Position numbers and translations under genes: made by a program. This document shows, one piece after another, positions 24,142-35,881 of a DNA stretch of 64,000 nt (position 1 is the first letter of the stretch; each line of letters starts with the position of its first letter). The DNA is taken from assembly GCA_011799875.1 (NCBI GenBank), contig CM022297.1:446821292-446885291 (forward strand). Direction: 5' to 3'. The DNA is from Thinopyrum elongatum (Eukaryota > Streptophyta > Magnoliopsida > Poales > Poaceae). The notes below the pieces were generated by a model. The model was not told the origin of the DNA and made no database searches. It saw only the letters and a program-made list of their open reading frames with translations.

Positions 24142-25048
24142 TGTCATGGTGGAACACGATCACCTTGTGTTTCGGCAGGGGGGAGATCACGTAGCCCAAA
24201 GAGCGGAAGCCATGGAACAGCACGACAGTGGTGACGCTGGTGGTTTTTACCCAGGTTCGGGCCGCTGAGAAGCGTAAAACCCTACTCCTGCTTTGGTGGA
24301 TTGAAGGGAGGACCGTAGTGGAAACACGATGCTCAAGCCCGGCAAGGTCGCCTCGGGGAGAGCAGCTACGCGCGTATGAGTGTACAAGGGTCCGAATCCT
24401 TTTTTAAGTTGCCATGGCCCTCCTTTTATAGGCTAAGGGGTTACCACAGTGGCAAAATAGTCATTATCTACTGATTAGATAGCCAACAATGCTATCATAC
24501 CTAGCTCTGGCAGTTAGGAGAAAGTGCATTAAATGCACTGCTAGGTGTCACGCTGAGGATGCAGCCCGGCAGACCTGCCGCGCCGCTTAATCATCTCCTA
24601 CCTGTCTGCATGACACGCCTCTGGACGGGTGTCATATAGGGGGAATCTCCCTTCCAGATGGCTACCACATGCCAAATGACAGCCACTTAATCACTTGCGA
24701 GCTCGACACCACACTAATAAGTGACTTGCGTCACTGTGCGGTGGAGCGGTGGAGTCTTGGCGGGGAGATTTGCCCTTGGCGGCCCCGGCAAGCCTGCCGG
24801 GGAAATCTTGGGACTTGTTCTTGGTGAGGCCTCGACCTGACCAGGCTCGCCTGCCCGGTAAGGGAGGTCTTTTCTTAGTGACATCTTGTTCCCTTGGGCT
24901 TGTCTTGGTCTTCTTGATCAACCCTTTGATTCCTCAAAGAGCTATCTCTCTGGCTTGGTCTCATCTTGGGAGCTTGGCGCTATTGTATCCTCGCCATTGC
25001 GCCTGTGTACAGTCTGTGCAACATACGTGAAGGTTTGTTGCACTGACA
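24142..25048 (-). repeat. E4 5' LTR
   Basis: A direct repeat of 6329-7245, from TGTCATGGTGG to GCACTGACA. On the minus strand a TATA box, CCTATAAAAGG (complement of 24422-24432), is intact in this LTR only. Right of it is the duplicated target CATGG (25049-25053). Confidence 0.9.
24422..24432 (-). promoter_or_regulatory. TATA box of E4 5' LTR
   Basis: The minus strand reads CCTATAAAAGG. The equivalent in the other LTR (6627-6637) has lost the central A, so only this LTR retains the core promoter. Confidence 0.5.
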
Positions 25049-25053
25049 CATGG

Positions 25054-26533
25054 ACTCAACGTTAGTCATAAAGAACTCACATACTTATTGCAAAAATTTA
25101 TTAGCCATCGAAACAAAGTACTACACGCATGCTTCTAGGGGGATAGATTGGTAGGAAAAGACCATCGCTCGTCCCAGACCGCCACTCATAAGGAAGACAA
25201 TCAAAAAATAAATCATGCTCCGACTTCATCATATAACGATTCACCATACATGCGTGCTACGGGAACACAAACTTTAACACAAGTATTTCTACCAATCCAC
25301 AATAAATCACTAGCATGACTCTAATATCACCATCTTTATATCTCAAAACAAATGCAAGGAATCAAACTTCTCATCTATTCAATGCTCTTTATATGAAAGT
25401 TTTTATTATATCCCTCTTGGATGCCCATCATATTAGGACTAATTTCATAACCTAAGCAAATTACCATGCTGTTTAAGACTCTCAAAATAATATAAGTGAA
25501 GCATGAGACTTCAACAATTTCTATAAAATAAAGCCACCGCCGTGCTCTAAAAAGATATAAGTGAAGCACTAGAGCAAACTGCCTAGCTCAAAAGATATAA
25601 GTGAAGCACATAGAGTACTCTAATAAATTCACGATTAATGCGTGTCCCTCTCAAAAGGCATGTATAGTAAGGATTATTGTGGCAAACTAAAAAGCAAAGA
25701 CTCATATCATACAAGACGCTCCAAGCAAAACACATATCATGTGGTGAATAAAAATATAGCCTCAAGTAAATATACCGATGGATTGAAAACAAAAGAGGGA
25801 TGCCATCCGGGGCATCCGCAAGCTTAGATGCTTGGTTGTCCTTGAATATTACCTTGGGGTGCCTTGGTAATCCCTAAGCTTAGGCTCTTGCCATTCCTTA
25901 TTCCGTGGTCCATCAAATCTTTACCCAAAACTTGAAAACTTCACAATACAAAACTCAACAGAAAACTCATAAGATCCGTTAGTATAATAAAATAAATCAC
26001 CACTTTAGGTACTGTTGTGAGCTCATTCTTAATTTATATTGGTGTTATATCTACTGTATTCCAACTTCTCCATGGTTCATACCCCCCGATACTACCCATA
26101 GATTCACCAAAATAAGCAAACAACACATAGAAAACAGAATATGTGAAAAACAGAACAGTCTGTAGTAATCTGGAAATTTCGTATATTTCTGTAACTCCAG
26201 AAATTCTGAAAAATTAGGACAACCTGAGAAATTTGCATATCAATTTTGTGTAAAAAATTCAAATCAAAAGCACATTTCTTTGATTTTCTAAAATTCTGGA
26301 AATGAGCGCAAAAGTTTCTGTTTTTCACCAAGATCAAATCAACTATCACCGTAGACCATCCCAAAGGTCTTACTTGGCTCAAAAACTAATTAAAACACAA
26401 AAAAACAATTACTACAGAGGTAATAATGTGTATTTATTGAAAAATAGAACAAAAAAAAACATAAAAATAAAATTGGGTTGCCTCCCAACAAGCGCTATTG
26501 TTTAACGCCCCTAGCTAGGCATAAAACATAGAT
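25054..26533 (-). other. E1 internal non-coding region (continued)
   Basis: E1 resumes after E4. The stretch is AT-rich, mirrors 33355-34836 of element B, and contains a second CATCCGCAAGCTT-like purine/pyrimidine block near 25815. Only short chance frames are present. It ends at the stop codon of the gag-protease frame. Confidence 0.7.
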
Positions 26534-28620
26534 CTAGGTATTGTCATCTTTGGTATGCAATCCATAAGTAGCCCTCATAATAGATTCATATGACAACTTA
26601 ATTTTCTTTCTTGGAAAGTGTTCCATGCACTTCCTTAATGGAAATTAAAATCTAATGTTTCCTTCTTTCATATCAGTAAATTGCACCAATCGTTCTAAGG
26701 AAAGGTCTACCAAGAATAATATGACATGTAGGATTGCAATCTATATCAAGCACAATAAAATCTACGGGCACATAATTCCTATTTGCAACAATAAGAACAT
26801 CATTAATTCTTCCCATAGGTTTCTTAATAGTGGAATCCGCTAGATGCAAATTCAAAGAACAATCATCCAATTCACGGAAACTTAGCACATCACATAAAGT
26901 TTTCGGAATAGTGGAAACGCTAGCACCCAAAATCACACAAAGCATTGCACTCATAATCTTTAATTTTAATCTTAATAATAGGTTCCCACTCATCATAAAG
27001 CTTTCTAGGGATAGAAACTTTGAACTCAAGTTTTTCTTCAAAAGATTTCATCATAGCATCAATGATATGTTTAGTAAAAGCTTTATTTTGATTATAAGCA
27101 TGAGGTGAATTTAGCATGGATTGGAACAAGGAAATACAATCTATCAAATAACAATTATCATAATTAAATTCCTTGAAATCCAAAAGAGTGGGTTCATCGC
27201 TACTTAAAGTTTTGACCTCTCCAATCCCACTTTTATCAATTTTTTCATTAAGATCTTTAAACTCCAAATTATTGGGATGCCTTCTAGCTAAAGTTGACTC
27301 ATCTCCAGTCCCATATTTACCAAGATTTATATTATAAAACAAATATTCAATAGGAGTCATACCAATCACTTTAAGATCTTCATCATTATTTTTACAAAAA
27401 CTAGAAGAACACGCTTTTACAAACCAATCTCGCTTAGCACGCATCCTAGCGGTTCTTTCTTTACATTCATCCATAGAAATTTTAATAGCTTTCAGAGATT
27501 CATTAATATCATGCTTGGGTGGCTTACATCTCATCTTCAAAGAATCAATCTCAAGAGAAATCTTATCAACGTTCCTAGCCAAATCATCAATCTTAAGCAA
27601 TTTTTCTTCTACCATAGCATTGAAATTCTTTTGAGAACTAATGAAATCTTTAATATTATTCTCAAGATCAGAGGGTATTTTATTATAATTTCCACAAGAA
27701 TTGTTGTAGGAATTACCATAATTATTAGAGGAATTACTAGGGAACGGCCTAGGATTGAAATTACCTCTATATGCGTTATTACCAAAATTGTTCCTACCAA
27801 CAAAATTCACATCCATAGATTCATTATTATTCTCAATCAAAGTTGACAAAGGTATATCATTAGGATCAATAGGAGCACTCTTACTAGCAAACAATTTCAT
27901 AAGTTCATCCATCTTTCCACTCAAAGTATTAATTTCTTCAACCGCATGCACTTTTTTACTAGTGGAAGATCTTTTGGTATGCCATTGAGAGTAATTTTCC
28001 ATAATATTATCTAGGAGTTTAGTAGCTTCTTCTAATGTAATTTCCATAAAAGTATCTCCCACGGTGGAATCTAAAAGATTTCTAGATGCAAAATTCAATC
28101 CAGCATAAAATTTTTGTATGATCATCCATAAACTTAAACCATGAGTAGGGCAATTTCTTATCATTAATTTCATCCTCTCCCAAGATTGTGCAACATGTTC
28201 ATGATCAAGTTGCTTAAAATTCATTATATCATTCCTAAGGGAGATGATCTTAGCGGGAGGAAAATACTTTGAAATAAAAGCATCTTTACACTTATTCCAT
28301 GAATCAATACTATTTTTAGGTAAAGATGAAAACCAAGTTTTAGCACGATCTCGTAGTGAGAACGGAAATAGCTTCAATTTGACAATATCATTATCCACAT
28401 CTTTTTTCTTTTGCATATCACACAATTCAATGAAAGTATTTAGATGGGATACGACATCTTCACTAGGAAGGCCGGAAAATTGCTCTTTCATAACAAGATT
28501 CAACAAAGCGGCATTAATTTCATAAGATTCCGCACTAGTGGCGGGAGCAATCGGAGTACTAATAAAATCATTATTATTAGTATTGGAAAAGTCACATAAT
28601 TTGGTATTTTCTTGAGACAT
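26534..28620 (-). pseudogene. E1 gag-protease (Athila lineage), frameshifted
   Basis: The main frame (28620-26920, 566 codons) starts MSQENTKLCDFSNTNNND and has Athila-type gag motifs: FSGLPSEDVVSHLNTFIELC, LKLFPFSLRDRAKTWFSSLP, FISKYFPPAKI and SWERMKLMIRNCPTHGL. An Asn-rich stretch follows (about residues 275-310). It reaches a protease start, NALCDFG, where one extra base in a run of four (26929-26932) shifts the frame. The protease continues in the next frame as ILGASVSTIPKTL ... HIILGRPFLRTIGAI to 26673, and coding traces extend to a stop at 26534-26536 (KDDNT). No pol follows. The frameshift falls inside the protease active site, so this copy cannot make protease without recoding. Confidence 0.85.
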
Positions 28621-28830
28621 CGTGACAAAGCAAGCAATCTAGCACACAAGCAAACAAAACAGCAAACGAAAAGACGAACGAAAGAAGGGCGAATAAAAAG
28701 GCAAATATTTTTGTGTTTTTCTGAAAAACTTTTAGAAGTGGGGGAGAGGAAAACGAGAGGCAACTGGCAAATAATGTAATGCAAGAGATGAGAGTTTATG
28801 ATGGGTACTTGGTAGGCTTGATGTAGAACC

Positions 28831-28848
28831 TCCCCGGCAACGACGCCA
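28831..28848 (-). other. E1 primer-binding site (tRNA-Asp type)
   Basis: The complement is TGGCGTCGTTGCCGGGGA, one base different from E3's site. It is complementary to the CCCCGGCAACGGCGCCA 3' end of plant tRNA-Asp(GUC). It lies 11 bases from the 5' LTR (28860). Confidence 0.8.
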
Positions 28849-28859
28849 GAAATTCTTCC

Positions 28860-30442
28860 TGCTACTTCTTGAGCTTGCGTTGATTTTTCCCTTGAAGAGA
28901 AAAGGGTGATGCAGCAAAGTAGAGATAAGTATTTCCCTCAGTTAAGAACCAAGGTATCAATCCAGTAAGAGGCACAAGTAAGTCTCCAATATATGCACCT
29001 GCACAAACTAACAAACACTTGCACTCAACGCAAAAAAGGGGTTGTCAATCCCTTCACGGTCTCGAACAAGAGTGAGATCTAATAGAGATAGGTATAAAAG
29101 ATAAATAAAAAGGCAAACTAAAGTAAATATAAATAAAGTGCAGCAAAGTATTTTTGATTTTTTTTGGTTTATAGATCTGAAAATATATGATGGAAAATAG
29201 ACCCGGGGGCCATAGATTTCACTAGAGGCTTCTCTCTTGAAGATAGCATACGATGGGTAAACAAATTACTGTTGAGCAATTGATAGAAAAGCACAAAGTT
29301 ATGACGATATCTAAGGCAATGATCATGAATATAGGCATCACGTCTGTGTCAAGTAGAACAAAACGATTCTGCATCTACTATTATTACTCCACACATCGAT
29401 CGCTATCCAGCATGCATCTAGAGTATTAAGTTCATAAGAACGGAGTAATGCTTTAAGTAAGATGCCATGATGTAGAGGGATAAACTCAAGCAATATGATA
29501 TAAACCCCATCTTTTTATCCTTGATGGCAACAATACAATACGTGCCTCGCTACCCCTTCTGTCACTAGGTGAGGACACCGCAAGATTGAACCCAAAACTA
29601 AGCACCTCTCCCATTGCAAGAAAAACCAATCTAGTTGGCCAAACCAAACCGATAGTTCAAAGAGAAATACAAAGATATCTTAATCATGTATAAAAGAGTT
29701 CAGAGAATACTCAAATAATATTCATAGATAATCTGATAATAAATCCACAATTCACCGGATCTCACCAAACACACCGCAAAAAAAAGTATTACATTGAATA
29801 GATCTCCAAGAACATCAAGGAGAACATTGTATTGAAGATCAAAGAGAGAGTAGAAGCCATCTAGCTACTAGCTATGGACCCGTAGGTCTATGGTAAACTA
29901 CTCACACATCATCAGAAGGGCAGCAAGGTTGATGTAGAGGCCCTTCATGATCGAATCCCCCTCCGACAGATCACCGGAAAAGGCCCCAAGATGGGATCTC
30001 ACAGGAACAGAGGCTTGCGGCGGCGGAAAAATATTTTGGTGGATGCTTCTGGTGTTGGGGGAATATTTGGGAATTTATAGTGCAAAGATTAGGGTTGGAA
30101 GACCTCCGAGGGGCCACAAGCCCTCAGGGCGCCCCCTTAGGGCCCGCCTGGCAGGCTTGTGGCCTCCTTGGGAACCTTCTGGCCCTCTCTCCAAGTCACG
30201 AGGTGTCTTCTGGCCCAAGAAAAATCATCGCGAAAGTTTTATTCCGTTTGGACTCCGTTTGGTATTCCTTTTATGTAAAACTCAAAAACAAGGAAAAAAC
30301 AGAAACTGGCACTGGGCTCTAGGTTAATAGGTTAGTACCAAAAATAATATAAAATAGCATATTAATGCATATAAAACATCCAAAACAGATAATATAATAG
30401 CATGGAACAATAAAAAATTATAGGTACGTTGGAGACGTAACA
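28860..30442 (-). repeat. E1 5' LTR (family A)
   Basis: A direct repeat of 3426-5005. It contains a TATA-like box (complement of about 30073-30080) and the GC-rich inverted repeat at 30111-30163 just upstream. Its right terminus is GTAACA instead of GTATCA. Confidence 0.9.
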
Positions 30443-30447
30443 GGGTG
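30443..30447. repeat. Target-site duplication of E1, right copy
   Basis: GGGTG, identical to 3421-3425. Confidence 0.9.
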
Positions 30448-31599
30448 GACCGGTGCTTAGGTGTTGTTCTTACTTGAACAAACCTCCTACTTATGATTAA
30501 CCCCCTCGCAAGCATCCGTAACTACGAGAAAAGTATTAAGATAAAATCTAACCATAGCATTAAATTTTTGGATCCAAATCGGTCCCTTACGAAGTAGCGC
30601 ATAAACTAGGGTTTAAGCTTCTGTCACTCTAGGAACCCATCATCTAATAACTACTCCACAATGCATTCCCTTAGGCCCAAATATGGTGAAGTGCCATTTA
30701 GTCGACGTTCACATGACACCATTAAGGGAATTACAACATACATATCATCAAAATATCGAACACGTATCAAGTTCACATGATTACTTGCAACATGACTTCT
30801 CCCGTGACCTCAAGAACAAAAGTAACTACTCACAAATGATAATCATGCTCAAGATCATAGGGGTATTAAATAGCATAATGGATCTGAACATATAATCTTC
30901 CACCAAATAAACCATGTAGTAATCAACTACAAGATGTAATCAACACTACTAGTCACCCAGAAGTACCAATCTGAGGTTCCAGTACAAAGATTGAACACAA
31001 GAGATAAACTAGGGTTTGAGAGGAGATGGCGCTGTTGAAGATGTTGATGTAGATTGCCCTCCCAAAGATGAGAGGGTTGTTGGTGATGATGATGGCTTCG
31101 ATTTCCCCCTCCAGGAGGGAAGTTCCCCCGGCGAAATGCTCCACCGGAGGACAAAAGTGCTCCTGCCCAATTTCCGCCTCGAGACGAAGCGTCGTCCCCT
31201 CCTGATTTTTTCTAGGTCAAAATGACCTATATACCAGAAGATGGGCATCGGAGGTGGGCTGGGCTGAGCACAACCCACCAGGGCGCGCCTGGGGGGCCTG
31301 GCGCGCCCTGGTGTCTTGTGCTCACCAGGTGGCCCCCTCCGGTAGTTATTTGCTCCAGTATTTTTTATATATTCCAAAATAATTCTCCGTAAATTTTCAG
31401 CTCATTTGGAGATGTGCAGAATAGGTAACTCTGACGTAGCTTTTTCAGGTCCAGAATTCCAGCTATCGGCATTCTCCCTCTTTGTGTAAACCTTGCATAT
31501 TATGAGAGAAAAGGCATTAGAATTACTCCATAAAGCATTATTATGCATAAAAACATTATAAATAATAGTAGGAAAACATGATGCAAAATGGATGTATCA
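30448..31599 (-). mobile_element. Element X, right segment with LTR terminus
   Basis: It continues the 3203-3425 segment and ends GATGTATCA at 31599, where family-A LTR sequence of element B starts abruptly. Reading on the minus strand from TGATACATCC, it contains a GC-rich inverted repeat at about 31263-31325 (CACAACCCACCAGGGCGCGCC and GGCGCGCCCTGGTG). No supported coding sequence. It is probably an LTR inserted in B's 3' LTR. Confidence 0.6.
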
Positions 31600-32088
31600 A
31601 TCCCCCTCCGGCAAAGTACCGAAAAAGTCCCCAAGATGGGATCTCACGAGAACAGAAGCTTATGGCGGCGGAAAAGTATTTTTGGTGTGCCCTCTGATGT
31701 AGGGGGAATATTTGGGTATTTATGGAGCCAAGATTAGGGTTAGAAGAGTCCCGAGGGGCCCACAAGCCCTGGAGGCGCCCCCTAGGGCGCGGCCTCCAGG
31801 CTTGTGGCCTCATCGTGGCTCTTCTAGCCTCCTCCCAAAGCTTCGTGGGTGCCTTCTGGTCCAAGAAAAATCATCGTAAAGTTTTATTCCGTTTGGACTC
31901 CGTTTGGTATTGATTTTCTGTAAAAAGAAAAACAAGGAAAAAAACAGCAACTGGCACTGGGCACTAGGTTAATAGGTTAGTCCCAAAAAATGATATAAAA
32001 TAGCATAATAATGCATATAAAACATCCAAGATTGATAATATAATAGCATGGAACAATAAAAAATTATAGATACGTTGGAGACGTATCA
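31600..32088 (-). repeat. Element B 3' LTR, truncated
   Basis: It starts in the middle of the family-A LTR (ATCCCCCTCCGGC) after X and ends GACGTATCA. It contains the best-formed hairpin of the family at 31757-31809 (arms of about 20 bases around GGCGCCCCCTAGGGCGC), about 30 bases upstream of the minus-strand TATA-like box. Confidence 0.85.
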
Positions 32089-34836
32089 AGCATCCCCAAG
32101 CTTAATTCCTACTCGTCCTCGAGTCGGTAAATGATAAAAACATAATTTTTGATGTGGAATGCTACCTAACATGTTTATCAATGTATTCTTTCTTATTGTG
32201 GCATGAATATTCAGATCCATAAGATTCAAAACAAATGTTTAATATTGACATAAAAATAATAATACTTCAAGCATACTAAATAAAGCAATCATATCTTCTC
32301 AAAATATCATGGCTAAAGAAAGTTATCCGTACAAAATCATATAATCTTGTCATGCTCTATCTTCATCACACAAAGTATTAATCATGCACAACCCCGATGA
32401 CAAGCCAAGCAATTGTTTCATACTTTTAATGTTCTCAAGCTTTCAACTTTCACGCAATACATGAGCGTGAGCCATGGATATAGCACTATAGGTGGAATAG
32501 AATATGGTGGAGGTTGTGAGGAGAAGACAAAAAGGAGAAAGTCTCACATCAACTAGGCAAATTAATAGGCTATGGAGATGCCCATCAATTCATATCGATG
32601 CAAGTGAGTAGGGATTGCCATGCAACGGATGCACTAGAGCTATAAGTGTATGAAAGCTCAAAAGAAAACTAAGTGGGTGTGCATCCAACGTGCTTGGTCA
32701 CGAAGACCTAGGGCAATTTGAGGAAGCCCATCATTGGATATACAAGCCAAGTTCTATAATGAAAAATTCCCACTAATATATGAAAGTGACAAAATAGGAG
32801 ACTCTCTATTATGAAGAACATGGTGCTACTCTGAAGCACAAGTGTGGAAAAGGATAGTAACGTTGTCCCTTCTCTCTTTTCTCTCATTTTTTCTTTTTCT
32901 TTTCTTTTTGGGCTCTTTGGCCTCTTTTTTTTATTTTGGGCTCTTTGGCCTCTTTTTTATTTTTTAAGTCCGGAGTCTCATCTCTACTTATGCGAGAATC
33001 ATAGCCTCCATCATCCTTTGCTCACACGGGACAATGCTCTAATAATGATGATCATCACACTTTTATTTACTTACAACTCAAGAATTACAACTCGATACTA
33101 GAACAAATATATGACTCTATATGAATGCCTCATGCATATGAGAACAATATGACAATGATGGTGTGTGTCATAAGAAAATGGAACGGTGGAAGTTGCATGG
33201 CAATATATCTCGGAATGGCTATGGAAATGCCATAATAGGTAGGTATGGTGGCTGTTTTGAGGAAGGTATATGGTGGGTTTAATGCACCGACGAAAGTTGC
33301 GCAGTACTAGAGAGGCTAGCAAAGGTGGAAGGGTGAGAGTGCGTATAATCCATGGACTCAACATTAGTCATAAAGAACTCACATACTTATTGCAAAAGTT
33401 TATTAGCCATCTTATCAAAGTACTAATACGCATGCTCCTAGGGGGATAGATTGGTAGGAAAAGACCATCGCTCGTCCCCGACCGCCACTCATAAGGAAGA
33501 CAATAAAAAATAAATCATGCTCTAACTTCATCGCAAAACGGTAGACCATACGTGCATGCTTCAGGAATCACAAACCTTAATACAAATATTCTTACTAATC
33601 GACAATAACTCACTAGCATGACTCTAATATCACCATCTTTATATCTCAGAACAAATGCAACGAATCAAACTTCTCATATATTCAATGATCTTCATGAAAG
33701 TTTTAGTTATATCCCTCTTGAATACCCATCATATTAGGACTAAATTCATAACCTAAGCAAATTGCCATACTATTTTTAAGAATCTCAAAATAATATAAGT
33801 GAAGCATGAGAGTTAATTATTTCTACAAAATAAAGCCACCGCCGTGCTCTTAAAAGATATAAGTGAAGTACTAGAGCAACTGCCTAGCTCAAAAGATATA
33901 AGTGAAGCACATAGAGTGTTCTAATAAATTCACGATTAATGTGTGTACCTCTCAAAAGGTGTGTACAACAAGGATGATTGTGGCAAACTAAAAAGCAAAA
34001 ACTCATATAATACAAGACGCTCCAAGCAAAACACATATCATGTGGTGAATAAAAATATAGCCTCAAGTAATTTTACCGATGGATTGAAGACAAAAGAGGG
34101 GATGCCATCCGGGGAATCCCCAAGCTTAGATGCTTGGTTGTCCTTGAATATTACCTTGGGGTGCCTTGGGCATCCCCAAGCTTAGGCTCTTGCCACTCCT
34201 TATTCCGTAGTCCATCAAAACTTTACACAAAACTTGAAAACTTCACAACACAAAACTCAACAGAAAACTCGTAAGCTCCGTTAGTATAATAAAGCAAATC
34301 ACCACTTTTGGTACTGTTATGAACTCATTCTAAATTTATATTGGTGTTATATCTACTGTATTCCAACTTCTCCATGGTTCATACCCCCCGATACTACCCA
34401 TAGATTAATCAAAATAAGCAAACAACACAAAGAAAACAGAATCTATCAAAAACAGAATATTCTGTAGCAATATGGAAAATTCGTATACTTGTGTAACTCT
34501 AAAAATTCTAAAAATTTAGGAAAACCTGGGAAATTTGTATATCAATCTTTTGTAAAAAATTCAGATCAAAATCACGCTTCTGTGAATTTACAAAATTCCA
34601 GCAATGAGCTCAAAAGTTTCTGTTTTTCAGCAAAATCAAATCAATTATCACCATAGACCATCCTAAAGGCTCTACTTGGCTCAAACACTAATTAAAACAT
34701 TTAAACACAATTACTACAGAAGTAATATTGTATTATTATTGAAAAAAAAGCAAAAACAAAGAACACAAAATAAAATTGGGTTGCCTCCCAACAAGTGCTA
34801 TTGTTTAACTCCCCTAGCTAGGCATAATGCAAAGAT
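32089..34836 (-). other. Element B 3' non-coding region
   Basis: 2.7 kb of AT-rich sequence matching the non-coding E1 parts 5006-6323 and 25054-26533, here uninterrupted. It shows what E1 looked like before E4 entered: the E4 target is at about 33350 (AATCCATGGACTC). No supported gene. Confidence 0.75.
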
Positions 34837-35650
34837 CTAGGTATTGTCATCTTTGGTATTCAATTCCTCAATCATGACTCCATACTACCTAGGGATTTCA
34901 TTAGGTTTATTTATGATCACACACCTAGGTAAGAAGTCAAGAAATTCGTTCGTAAGAGTTGGTTCCTTAATAATATTAATAAAGCTAGGGCAAATGCTTA
35001 TCATCTTAAGATCTTCGTTTCCTTTACTAGATAATTCACCCCCTTTTTTAGGAACATAAACAAACTTGGTAGTCTTAGTAGGAGGAAACTTTGGATTAGT
35101 CTTGACAGCGGCAAAAGCGGAACCCAAATTAGTAATAATATCATCTAACTTCTCAATCCTAGCGGAGCCCTGTTCTACCCTCTCATCAATTATAGGTTCC
35201 TTTTCTTTTAGGGCTTTTAAAGTGATTCCTACCTTTGATCCAAGTTGAGTAATTGGTTATGAATCTTTTTATCCAAATTTTCAATATGTTCTACAGTAGA
35301 AATCTTATTCTCAATGATATCAAGCCTTTGCATAACATGTTCCAAGGTTAAAGCTGTTTAATTAATCATGATTGGTGGTGATCCCACTAAATTTATCATA
35401 GCATTGTAAGCATCCATAGTGTGACTACCCAATAAATTACCCCCAGTAATAGTGTCTAGCACATATCTATACCAAGTAGTAACCCCCACATAAAAATTTC
35501 AAAGAAGAACGGTAGTAGATTGCTTACGGGTAGATCTATTCTGAGCATCGCAAATTCTATACCAAGCATCTTTTAAGTTCTCTCCTCCCCTTTGTTTAAA
35601 ATTAAGAACCTCACTTTCCAAGTACTAACTATGATAGAAGGACTAGCCAT
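34837..35650 (-). pseudogene. Element B gag-like protein (different from E1 gag), decayed
   Basis: On the minus strand an ATG at 35650 opens a frame MASPSIIVSTWKVRFLILN. After small frameshifts and a stop it continues as LKDAWYRICDAQNRSTRKQ, TWYRYVLDTITGG, LTLEHVMQRLDIIENKI, FVYVPKKGGELSSKGNEDLK and FLPRCVIINKP, ending with TKDDNT and stop at 34837-34839. About 260 residues in all. It has no resemblance to the LFPFSL-type gag of E1, but ends in the same TKDDNT peptide and lies between the same UTRs. It has a coiled-coil-like middle (LEHVMQRLDIIENKI). Function is presumed gag-like from position; no protease, no pol. Confidence 0.6.
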
Positions 35651-35848
35651 GAAAGCAAAGCAAGCAAACTAGCACACAAGCAAACAAAAGACGAACGGAA
35701 AGAAAGCAAATAAAAAGGCAAATATTTTTGTGTTTTTCTGAAAACGTTTTAGAAGTGGGGGAGATGAAAATGAGAGGCAAATTAATGGCAAATAATGTAA
35801 GTGCAAGAGATGAGAGTTTATGATAGGTACTTCGTAGGCTTGATGTAG

Positions 35849-35871
35849 AACCTCCCCAGCAACGGCGCCAG
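35849..35871 (-). other. Element B primer-binding site (tRNA-Asp type)
   Basis: The complement of about 35853-35870 reads TGGCGCCGTTGCTGGGGA, a near-perfect match to the plant tRNA-Asp 3' end, 11 bases from the 5' LTR. Confidence 0.75.
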
Positions 35872-35881
35872 AAATTCTTCC

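Larger units (their letters stand above)
6329..25048 (-). mobile_element. E4: Tat-lineage Ty3/Gypsy retrotransposon with two nested insertions
   Basis: It is bounded by TSD CATGG (6324-6328 and 25049-25053) and by LTRs of about 0.91 kb. On the minus strand the order is gag, protease, reverse transcriptase, RNase H, a second RNase H-like domain, integrase. The second RNase H after the usual one (dual RNH) is the known hallmark of the Tat lineage. All coding parts carry stops or frameshifts, so the copy is dead. Between integrase and the 3' LTR it carries about 2.4 kb of its own sequence, holding a B3-domain gene in antisense, plus two 4.1-4.2-kb insertions (7479-11700, 13186-17322). Without these it is about 10.4 kb. 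Confidence 0.9.
3426..30442 (-). mobile_element. E1: Athila-lineage LTR retrotransposon, family A, interrupted by E4
   Basis: Two LTRs of about 1.58 kb (3426-5005 and 28860-30442) in the same orientation, a primer site beside the right LTR, a polypurine tract beside the left LTR, and TSD GGGTG define a complete minus-strand element. Without the nested E4 it is about 8.3 kb. Its only coding trace is gag plus protease at 26534-28620; no reverse transcriptase, RNase H or integrase belongs to it, so it should depend on another element for movement. The gag motifs LFPFSL and AKTWF and the tRNA-Asp-like primer site fit the Athila lineage of Ty3/Gypsy elements. LTR ends are TGATACG (complement of 5005, left LTR); the right LTR terminus carries a point change (GTAACA at 30437-30442). 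Confidence 0.9.
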
